64,000 nt of DNA from Alphaproteobacteria bacterium. GTDB taxonomy: Bacteria; Pseudomonadota; Alphaproteobacteria; Caulobacterales; Parvularculaceae. The translations under genes were made by a program, and so were the position numbers. A model generated the notes under the pieces. That model did no database searches and was not told where the DNA came from. It worked only from the letters and a program-made list of their open reading frames with translations. The stretch covers positions 1-64,000 of the forward strand of contig JAUHYK010000002.1 of the NCBI GenBank assembly GCA_030426465.1. The letters are read 5' to 3'. This document shows positions 34,617 through 41,551 of this stretch, in pieces. The first letter of the stretch is position 1. The number at the start of each line of letters is the position of its first letter.

Positions 34617-35048
34617 CTATCTCTTCCACACTTCCACAACGCCTTTGCCGCCATCGACGCGCACCCGGTCGCCGGTTTCGATCACTGAAAAAGGGTCAAT
34701 ATCAAAATCAGTCACCGTTGGCGCATGGGTGACAACAGCGCCGAGCGCAGCCTTGGCGGTCATGTCAACAAACAGCATCGCCGCCGGCGCAACCCCTGCG
34801 AGTCGCGAGAAGTGAAAAATCGCCGACCAGCCTGAGGAGCCTTTTGCTCCCCGGAATAACAACACCTTGCCGGCGAAGCTCTGCCCCACAAGTTCGTGGC
34901 GGGTCTCAATGATCTCACCCTTCATGGGATTGACACCGCCCCAGCCTGATATCGTCTCGCGGGTGACGAGCGCTTGCGCCTCTGCAACGCCGGAGACAAT
35001 ACCGCGCCCACGGATGATAATGGGTTCATCGAGGCGCGACACGCTCAC
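34617..35048 (-). CDS. Aconitase X small subunit (swivel domain, DUF126)
   Basis: A 143-residue protein matching the AcnX swivel domain: IIIRGRGIVSGVAEAQALV, WGGVNPMKGEII, HELVGQSFAGKVLLF and the Ser-rich GSSGWSAIF near the substrate site. With the large subunit it forms a two-component aconitase X dehydratase. An ATG exists at 35066, but the GTG at 35048 overlaps the large-subunit stop as GTGA and has GGGAGAG five bases upstream, which fits translational coupling; that start is preferred. In Agrobacterium the two-subunit form dehydrates cis-3-hydroxy-L-proline; archaeal versions act on mevalonate 5-phosphate. No proline genes are nearby, so the substrate here is open. Confidence 0.85.
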   Translation of the reverse strand: MSVSRLDEPIIIRGRGIVSGVAEAQALVTRETISGWGGVNPMKGEIIETRHELVGQSFAGKVLLFRGAKGSSGWSAIFHFSRLAGVAPAAMLFVDMTAKAALGAVVTHAPTVTDFDIDPFSVIETGDRVRVDGGKGVVEVWKR

Positions 35049-36334
35049 GAAAGCTCTCCCTGCCATTTGCCGGAGAGCGCCGCGTTGATGCAGTCTTCAG
35101 TTGTGCCGAACCAGGCTTCTATTCCCATAAAAGCCGGCAGGTAATGGGTTTGTTTCGCGCTATCGAGCGCAGCAACTTTCGTCCCCTTTGGAATGCTCTG
35201 GGCGATCGCTGAACAGGTGTCGGTCATCACAAGGCCGCCCGCTTTTTTAATGACGTCCACATACCCTTTGGCCTGCGCTTGCGCTCTTACATATCGCGAT
35301 GTGAATATCCAAAGCGCAGTCCCGTCATTCAGCTTGTTTCCATCGAGAAGCCGCGCCGCCGTTTCAATCTGCTCAATCGCAGCATGAGGACAACCCAGCA
35401 TAACGTAATCAACGTCCGTCGACTTTCCGCGGATATTGAGATTGTCATAGGTTTTTTTGCGTTCGTCGGCGCCGTAGCGAATCCGGCTTTTAATCGTTTT
35501 TCCGCCAAAAGCCTTTTCGCGAACAGGCGCTTCGGGCGTAACGCCCACGAGGTGATACATCTCAACGCCCCCCGATGACGCCGCCGCGGCGCCGAAATGC
35601 TTCAGCTCAATCAGACCAGCATTGGAAATTGCGCCATCAATGACGGGAATCTCTTCCTGCACAATCTCACCGATATAATAACCGAGCATTCCCCATTCGA
35701 AGATATCGTTCACCGGGACATCGACCTCCACAAGATGATCGCCGAGGCGGAATTCATCGCGATGAAAACCCCAGTCCGGAATGCGATGAGTGATCATGGC
35801 GGCGCTTGTCGACTCCCGCCCTTCCGTATTCGTGCGCGCGCCGAGAACGGAGTTGCAATAGACAACAGCCGAGCTTTCCATCCACGCGCAATGCTCGCCG
35901 AATTTCGGCTCATTACCCGCAAGATAAGGCGTGCAGGTTTTTAGATTGCGGATATTCAGGGATGCCGTGTTGTTCTCATCGCTCTGCGCATTTGCAAATG
36001 CCTCCGATGAGTATCCCTGCTCGCGCCAGAGCTCCGGGTCCATGCCCCCTTGCAAATGACAAGCATTGCCGGTCATCACCGGGATGTCGAAAACTTCATC
36101 GGCATCAAGATCAAATTTGCAAAAGACTGCGCGATAATCGCCGCCATCGTCTTTATATTGATCTTTCAGCCACTGATGCGCCGACCCCGGAACACCAGCA
36201 ACATTGTTTGTCTCCACAAATCGTTCGGCGCCAAGCGCATTGGCGTAGCGGATCAGGAGGTCCATGGCTTTCTCGGCGGCTTTGCCATGCGCGCCGCTCG
36301 CCATCGCTTCTTCCTCAGATGTTAGCCGGAGCAT
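35045..36334 (-). CDS. Aconitase X catalytic (large) subunit, DUF521
   Basis: A 429-residue AcnX large subunit. Residues NACHLQGG, GCPHAAIEQI and TDTCSAIAQS carry the conserved cysteines expected to hold the iron-sulfur cluster. The N-terminus LRLTSEEEAMASGAHGKAAEKAMDLLIRYA is the usual start of the family. The ATG at 36334 has GGAGG five bases upstream and lies 20 bases inside the end of the AAHS carrier gene, so the cassette is translationally coupled. It removes water from a hydroxy acid or hydroxy amino acid. Flanked by carriers for organic acids on both sides, which suggests an imported carboxylate as substrate. Confidence 0.9.
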   Translation of the reverse strand: MLRLTSEEEAMASGAHGKAAEKAMDLLIRYANALGAERFVETNNVAGVPGSAHQWLKDQYKDDGGDYRAVFCKFDLDADEVFDIPVMTGNACHLQGGMDPELWREQGYSSEAFANAQSDENNTASLNIRNLKTCTPYLAGNEPKFGEHCAWMESSAVVYCNSVLGARTNTEGRESTSAAMITHRIPDWGFHRDEFRLGDHLVEVDVPVNDIFEWGMLGYYIGEIVQEEIPVIDGAISNAGLIELKHFGAAAASSGGVEMYHLVGVTPEAPVREKAFGGKTIKSRIRYGADERKKTYDNLNIRGKSTDVDYVMLGCPHAAIEQIETAARLLDGNKLNDGTALWIFTSRYVRAQAQAKGYVDVIKKAGGLVMTDTCSAIAQSIPKGTKVAALDSAKQTHYLPAFMGIEAWFGTTEDCINAALSGKWQGELS

Positions 36335-37688
36335 CAGCGCCTCCGTTGTCCTGTTCACCCGTAGCGCCGACAATGGCGGCGATTCCGATAACGCAAAATG
36401 CAAGAATGACGGGACCGATCATCATGAACAAGAAGACTTGAATCACCGGCAGACCGCTCGACAAAAAGACGCCGCCGAGAATGGGACCGAGAACGCCGCC
36501 AAGCTTCGCCACTGAAGACGCCCAGCCGCCGCCATTGGCGCGGATAGCCGTCGGGTAATAGATGCTTGTGATACTCAAAATGCCGTAATGGCCGCCGGAG
36601 ATCAGCGCCACAACGGCGACATTGAGAAACAGAAACAGCGGCGTCGGCAAGGGCGCGAGCCCCATGATCAAAAGCACCGGCAGGCTGGCGATCGGGAAAG
36701 CGGCGATGGCGCGCGGACCCAGGCGATCCGTAAACCGCATCAGCGACATGCCCGCAGCGGCGCCGGCAAGCGCGGCGGCAGACTGGATCCAGGCGGCGGT
36801 TTTTCGCGGCACATCAAGATTTTCAAGAATGATCGGCCCCCAACTCGCATGCAGAAACACCGTTAGTGTGGAGACAGCAAAGCCAAGCCAGATCAGCGGT
36901 GTGATAAAAGCGAGGCGCCCCTCGAAGAGCTGCGTCAGGCGGAAGGACTTCTTGACCTCCGGCTCATCCGTGAGCACGAATTCTGACCCCGCACTTATTT
37001 TGGTGAAAGGCTCAAGCTTGTTGAGGATCGATGCAATCTGTTCATTGCCGCGCTTTTTAGCGACAAGAAAACGAATGGATTCGGGCAGGTTGAAAAAGAG
37101 GCCAGCCGCACAGGCAAGCGTCGTCGCGCCTGCAAAGAAATAAACCCCCTGCCAGCCAAAACCCGGTGCAATCCAGTTGGTGATCGGTCCCGCCATCGTG
37201 GTCCCGACCGAATAGCCAACCATAATCAGCGTTACGACGGTCGCGCGCAGGCGTTTCGGCGCATATTCGATATTCAACGCCCAAGCGAGCGGCAACATGC
37301 CGCCAAGCGCAAGCCCGTCAAGAAAGCGAAGCGCGATAAGCTGCTCGTAATTTTGCGCAAAACCGGTTGCAAAAGTCAGGAGGCCGAACGCGATTGCGGC
37401 GGCGACAATGGAAACGCGCCGTCCCAACAGATCGCCGAGATAGGCGAAACCAAACGCGCCGAGCATGGTGCCGAGCAGCCCTGCGCTGAACACATTGCCA
37501 AGCGCCGTCCGGTCAAGCGCCATACCTTCAGCGATATAGGGCGCCGTATAGGCGATCATCATCATGTCGAGGCCGTCACAGAATGTGATGAGCCACGACA
37601 GCACGATGAGACGGACGTTAAATGACGTCATCTTGCGGCCATCCATGAAAGCCGAGACGTCGAAAATGTGAGAAGACCCTGGCTGCAT
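36315..37688 (-). CDS. MFS transporter, aromatic acid:H+ symporter (AAHS) type
   Basis: A 457-residue twelve-helix carrier. FCDGLDMMMIAYTAPYIAEG is the family motif in helix 1 (DGxD, needed for transport in PcaK), and LGDLLGRRVSIV is the loop 2-3 motif. Related proteins import 4-hydroxybenzoate, benzoate, vanillate or other organic acids with protons. The gene begins three bases after the FAD oxidoreductase stop and overlaps the AcnX large subunit start by 20 bases. The start codon is not certain; ATG codons also occur at residues 15 and 20. The partial gene at the right end of the window is of the same carrier type. Confidence 0.88.
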   Translation of the reverse strand: MQPGSSHIFDVSAFMDGRKMTSFNVRLIVLSWLITFCDGLDMMMIAYTAPYIAEGMALDRTALGNVFSAGLLGTMLGAFGFAYLGDLLGRRVSIVAAAIAFGLLTFATGFAQNYEQLIALRFLDGLALGGMLPLAWALNIEYAPKRLRATVVTLIMVGYSVGTTMAGPITNWIAPGFGWQGVYFFAGATTLACAAGLFFNLPESIRFLVAKKRGNEQIASILNKLEPFTKISAGSEFVLTDEPEVKKSFRLTQLFEGRLAFITPLIWLGFAVSTLTVFLHASWGPIILENLDVPRKTAAWIQSAAALAGAAAGMSLMRFTDRLGPRAIAAFPIASLPVLLIMGLAPLPTPLFLFLNVAVVALISGGHYGILSITSIYYPTAIRANGGGWASSVAKLGGVLGPILGGVFLSSGLPVIQVFLFMMIGPVILAFCVIGIAAIVGATGEQDNGGADAPANI

Positions 37689-37691
37689 CGC

Positions 37692-38990
37692 CTAGTCTTC
37701 AAGATTGTGACGAATGCGTTGCTTAAGCGCGCCGATGTCGATCTGATGCACGCTGCCCGATCCAGCGAGATCGAGCGCATGGGCCGCCGCCGCGCCCATA
37801 GCGATGCAGGGGCCCATGACGCGCACCGAGGAAAGCGCAGCGGAATCGGCGTCGATGCACCGGCCGACCGCACAGAGATTATCCGCGCCGGCGACAGTGA
37901 TCGATCCCAGAGGGACAGTGTGAACGTGATCTTCGTCAAAGACCTCCCAGACATAGCCTTCGCGATTGTGATGTTGCTCCAGCGGCCATGAACACCGCGC
38001 TATGGCGTCATCGAATTTTTTTCCGGCGCGCACTTCGTCGATGGTCAAGTGATGCGTCCCGACGATCCAACGCGTCTGGCGAATGCCGGGAAGCCCATAG
38101 GCGCGGATTTTCGCCTTACCGAAGGCTTCGGGAAACTCATTGCGCAAAAACACCAGTGTACGGTCAGCCTGATCCTTTCCATCAATCTGTTTTTCCGCTG
38201 CTTCAAATGGATCAAGCGGCGTTTCGATATGCGTCATGTTCACGATCGCGACGTCGCGGCCCGGATAACGCAGCGCGAAACCGTCGCGGCGCATCATGCC
38301 GTACTCACCGCCTTTGTCGCGAATAGTCGCCGCCATTTCTTCCCAACCGGGACGTTTCTCATCGACGAAGTCTTCGATCACAAGCATTTGCGAGCCATAG
38401 ACCTGGCCGTTCTTGTGAACGCGACAATCAAACCCTGCTTCCCATGTGATTGCCGCATCGCCGGTTGCATCGATAAAAGCATCAGCCTTGACGCGCACAT
38501 CGCCGTGGCGCGTTGCAGCGTCAATGGATGTAACGCGCCGTCCGTCGCGATTGACCTTGCGTATGATCGCGCCTGTGAGCGGTGTGACGCCGGCTTCGAG
38601 AATCTTTCGTTCGACCCAGCGTCCCAGCGCCACCTCATCATACATGGCGACTTTCATGACGCCCCCGCCTACAACCGAGAGATCGCCAGAAGCGCCAAGC
38701 TCTTCAAGCAATTCATCGGCGACGCCATGCGTAAGCTGGCGGCCATTATCGCCAGGAGAGTAGAGACCGCAGAACATGCCGATGATGGAATTTACGGCTT
38801 GCCCGCCAAGTGACGGCAATCCGTCGATGAGGATGACATCACGCCCTGCGCGCGCGGCCTCGATCGCCGCTGACATGCCCGAAGCGCCTGAGCCGACAAC
38901 GCAGATATCGCAGCCGCGTTCAATGATATCCGGACGCGACGATCGCGAGACGATTTTCGTATCCGGATCGAAAGGGCGGTCAAGCGCCAT
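37692..38990 (-). CDS. FAD-dependent oxidoreductase
   Basis: A 432-residue flavoprotein. CDICVVGSGASGMSAAIEAARAG is the FAD-binding Rossmann motif near residues 27-49, followed by GGQAVNSIIGMFCGLYSPG. Asp-rich VKADAFIDATGDAAITWEAG is the second flavin contact, and NLCAVGRCIDADSAALSSVRVMG closes the fold. This is the FAD_oxidored group found in catabolic clusters, including enzymes acting on 2-hydroxy or unsaturated acids. AGGAAC precedes the ATG. First gene of the operon that continues into the AAHS carrier, AcnX, two MFS carriers and an SDR; the control region to its right is shared with the divergent PQQ dehydrogenase. Confidence 0.85.
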   Translation of the reverse strand: MALDRPFDPDTKIVSRSSRPDIIERGCDICVVGSGASGMSAAIEAARAGRDVILIDGLPSLGGQAVNSIIGMFCGLYSPGDNGRQLTHGVADELLEELGASGDLSVVGGGVMKVAMYDEVALGRWVERKILEAGVTPLTGAIIRKVNRDGRRVTSIDAATRHGDVRVKADAFIDATGDAAITWEAGFDCRVHKNGQVYGSQMLVIEDFVDEKRPGWEEMAATIRDKGGEYGMMRRDGFALRYPGRDVAIVNMTHIETPLDPFEAAEKQIDGKDQADRTLVFLRNEFPEAFGKAKIRAYGLPGIRQTRWIVGTHHLTIDEVRAGKKFDDAIARCSWPLEQHHNREGYVWEVFDEDHVHTVPLGSITVAGADNLCAVGRCIDADSAALSSVRVMGPCIAMGAAAAHALDLAGSGSVHQIDIGALKQRIRHNLED

Positions 38991-39025
38991 AAAAAGTTCC
39001 TGTCCGTTTCAAGTCCAAAGCAAGA

Positions 39026-39043
39026 TGTGAAGTATGGTTCACA
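39026..39043. promoter_or_regulatory. Inverted repeat TGTGAA-N6-TTCACA in the divergent control region
   Basis: Six-base perfect arms around gtatgg, 36 bases before the FAD oxidoreductase start. It recalls CRP/FNR- or GntR-type operators but the spacing does not fit the CRP consensus exactly. Likely controls the minus-strand operon. Confidence 0.5.
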
Positions 39044-39138
39044 CTAAACTATCTGGCCTGCGAGTATTGCGATGCAGCAAGCAACCACATCCCGGCCATA
39101 TAAAAGCATATTTCCCGCGTCCCCAGCCGTCGCACCAA

Positions 39139-39152
39139 GAACGAATTCGTTC
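39139..39152. promoter_or_regulatory. 14-base perfect palindrome in the divergent control region
   Basis: GAACGAATTCGTTC lies about 90 bases before the PQQ dehydrogenase start. It is perfectly self-complementary over 14 bases and lies in the 253-base spacer between two divergent catabolic operons, a natural place for a dimeric regulator. Regulator not identified in the window. Confidence 0.5.
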
Positions 39153-39243
39153 CTTTCGGTGAATGCAGACAAACGCCCCGGTCGATTGCAACGCCCTATC
39201 GCCACAGGATAGCTTCTTTCGCTGAACGTGAAGGCGGCGGACC

Positions 39244-41421
39244 ATGAAGCAAAATAACAAACTCTCACTCTTCCTGTCTGCGCTGCTCCTGATCGGGGCT
39301 TGTGGACGCAAGACTGAAGAGCAGCCCGCTACGCCGACCAATGTAATAGCGGCGCAAACCGGCGTTAAAGCCCCAAAGCGATATGGCGACGTCGACCAGG
39401 CCCGGCTATCAAACGCCGGCGCTGATCTCGACAACTGGCTATCCTATGGCCGGACTAACGCCGAACAGCGCTATTCGCCTCTCGATCAGATCAATGATGA
39501 AACGATCGACGAACTCGGGCTCGCCTGGTCGGTTGAACTTGACACCAATCGCGGTCAGGAGGCGACGCCGATTATTGTCGACGGCGTCATGTATATCTCC
39601 ACCGCCTGGTCGAAAGTGATGGCGCTGGATGCCGCGACGGGTAAGGTTTTATGGAAATTTGATCCGGAGAATATCGGCGCCAAGGCCGCCCATGCCTGTT
39701 GCGACGTCGTCAATCGCGGCGTCGCGGTATGGAACGGCAAGGTATTTGTCGGAACAATCGACGGTCGCCTGATCGCCCTCGACGCCGCCACCGGCGCCAA
39801 GGTCTGGGAAAAGATCACGGTAGACCAGGAAAAGCCCTACACCATTACGATGGCGCCCCGCGCCGTCAAAGGTAAGATCATTATCGGCAATTCCGGCGCC
39901 GAGCTTGGCGTCAGGGGATATGTCTCCGCCTATGACGCAGAGTCTGGCGAGCTTGTCTGGCGATTCTACACCGTGCCCGGCAATCCGGCGGATGGTCCCG
40001 ATGGCGCCGCCTCTGACGACGCCCTGGCCGAGCTCGCCCTCCCTACCTGGCATGGGGAATGGTGGACGCTGGGCGGAGGCGGCACCGTCTGGGATTCGGT
40101 CGTCTATGATGAAGCGTTCGACCAGCTTCTCGTCGGCGTCGGCAACGGAGCGCCTTGGAACCATCGCTATCGCTCAAATGGCGAAGGCGACAACCTGTTC
40201 CTCTCGTCAATCCTCGCGCTTGATCCCGACACCGGCGCCTATAAATGGCACTATCAGGCAAGCCCCGGCGAGACGTGGGACTACACCAATACGCAACAGA
40301 TCACCCTCGCCGAGCTAGAAATCGACGGCGAAACAAGAAAGGTATTGATGCAAGCCCCGAAGAACGGGTTTTTCTATGTCATCGACTGCAAAGAAGGAAA
40401 GCTGATTTCAGCAGAGCCCTATGTCTATCAGAACTGGGCGGAACGCATTGATCTTGAAACCGGGCGGCCAGTAGAAACCGCCAACGCCCGCTATCTTGAT
40501 GGACCGCAAATGGTGCTGCCCGGCGGCATTGGCGGGCACGCCTGGCACCCGATGAGTTTTAATCCTGAAACCGGTCTTGTTTACATCCCCGCGATGACGG
40601 TCCCGCTCGTGTATGCACATAACCATGATTATGAGATTCATCCCGGGCGATGGAACACTGGCGTTTCTTTTACTGACCCGCCCGCCTCTGCTGAGCTGAA
40701 AGGCGCGCCGGAAGAGCGCCGCGCCCAAATGCAAGCGATGCAGAAAGGCTATCTCGTCGCCTGGGATCCCGTGAAACAGGAACCGCGATGGACGATTGAA
40801 CGGGATTGGCCATGGAACGGCGGAACCTTGACCACCGGCGGCAATCTGGTTTTCGAAGGGCTTCCCAATGGTGAATTCGAAGCGCGCAGCGCCGATAGCG
40901 GCAAGGCTTTATGGTCGTTTCAGAGCCATCGCGGCATCATGGCCGGCCCCGCAACCTATCGCGTCGATGGCGAACAATATGTGGCGGTGCTTGGCGGCTA
41001 TGGCGGCTCCATGGGCATGGCGACGCCAGACGACCGTAATAGATTCGTACCGCCAAACGGAATCGTTATGGCTTTCAAGCTGAATGGCGAGGCGTCGCTG
41101 CCGGCTTATGAACCTGTTGCACGCCCCGCCCCCAGCCCGAGCGATGAAAGCTTTACCGAGGCGCAGCTCGAAACGGGACGAGACCAGTATTTCACCTATT
41201 GCACCATATGTCATAACGGCCCGACCAACCCCGAACTTAACCGCACTCCTTACATGCAAAATGCTGACGCCTGGCGGGCGGTCGTCATTGACGGCGCGCT
41301 GGAACACAACGGTATGGCGAATTTTCGCGATTATCTGAGCAATGACGACGCGGAGGCTATCCGCGCCTATGTAAACATGCTGGCCCGCGATCTCGCGGAA
41401 AGAGAAACAGCCCCCCAATAA
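39244..41421 (+). CDS. PQQ-dependent quinohemoprotein alcohol dehydrogenase (lipoprotein)
   Basis: A 725-residue type II quinohemoprotein alcohol dehydrogenase with an eight-bladed beta propeller and a C-terminal cytochrome c domain. Cys20 in LLIGAC is a lipobox, so it is held at a membrane facing the periplasm, which is unusual for this normally soluble type. The adjacent cysteines 152-153 (AHACCDVV) form the vicinal disulfide next to PQQ. The catalytic aspartate is in ETWDYTNTQ (346); Thr at +2, not Asp, indicates the calcium rather than lanthanide type. Heme binds CTICH (653-657), with Met691 (HNGMANF) as likely sixth ligand. It oxidises primary alcohols or aldehydes and passes electrons to cytochromes. 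No PQQ synthesis gene is visible in the window. Confidence 0.93.
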   Translation: MKQNNKLSLFLSALLLIGACGRKTEEQPATPTNVIAAQTGVKAPKRYGDVDQARLSNAGADLDNWLSYGRTNAEQRYSPLDQINDETIDELGLAWSVELDTNRGQEATPIIVDGVMYISTAWSKVMALDAATGKVLWKFDPENIGAKAAHACCDVVNRGVAVWNGKVFVGTIDGRLIALDAATGAKVWEKITVDQEKPYTITMAPRAVKGKIIIGNSGAELGVRGYVSAYDAESGELVWRFYTVPGNPADGPDGAASDDALAELALPTWHGEWWTLGGGGTVWDSVVYDEAFDQLLVGVGNGAPWNHRYRSNGEGDNLFLSSILALDPDTGAYKWHYQASPGETWDYTNTQQITLAELEIDGETRKVLMQAPKNGFFYVIDCKEGKLISAEPYVYQNWAERIDLETGRPVETANARYLDGPQMVLPGGIGGHAWHPMSFNPETGLVYIPAMTVPLVYAHNHDYEIHPGRWNTGVSFTDPPASAELKGAPEERRAQMQAMQKGYLVAWDPVKQEPRWTIERDWPWNGGTLTTGGNLVFEGLPNGEFEARSADSGKALWSFQSHRGIMAGPATYRVDGEQYVAVLGGYGGSMGMATPDDRNRFVPPNGIVMAFKLNGEASLPAYEPVARPAPSPSDESFTEAQLETGRDQYFTYCTICHNGPTNPELNRTPYMQNADAWRAVVIDGALEHNGMANFRDYLSNDDAEAIRAYVNMLARDLAERETAPQ

Positions 41422-41490
41422 AGGCCGCTTCAAGCTCGCTCTTTCTTTCGACAAACTTTCGACAAAGATCTGCATTTTTTAAATTCAGCG

Positions 41491-41523
41491 CAAAAGAAAA
41501 CCGCCGCCCCGATAGGGCGGCGG
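41491..41523 (-). terminator. Intrinsic terminator of the TonB receptor gene
   Basis: A nine-base stem, CCGCCGCCC with GGGCGGCGG, around a five-base loop, followed on the minus strand by TTTTCTTTTG. It begins 28 bases after the receptor stop. It also lies 80 bases after the convergent dehydrogenase stop, whose plus-strand side lacks a T-run. Confidence 0.82.
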
Positions 41524-41551
41524 CAATCTTCGCAAGTAACTTGCGTCAGTC

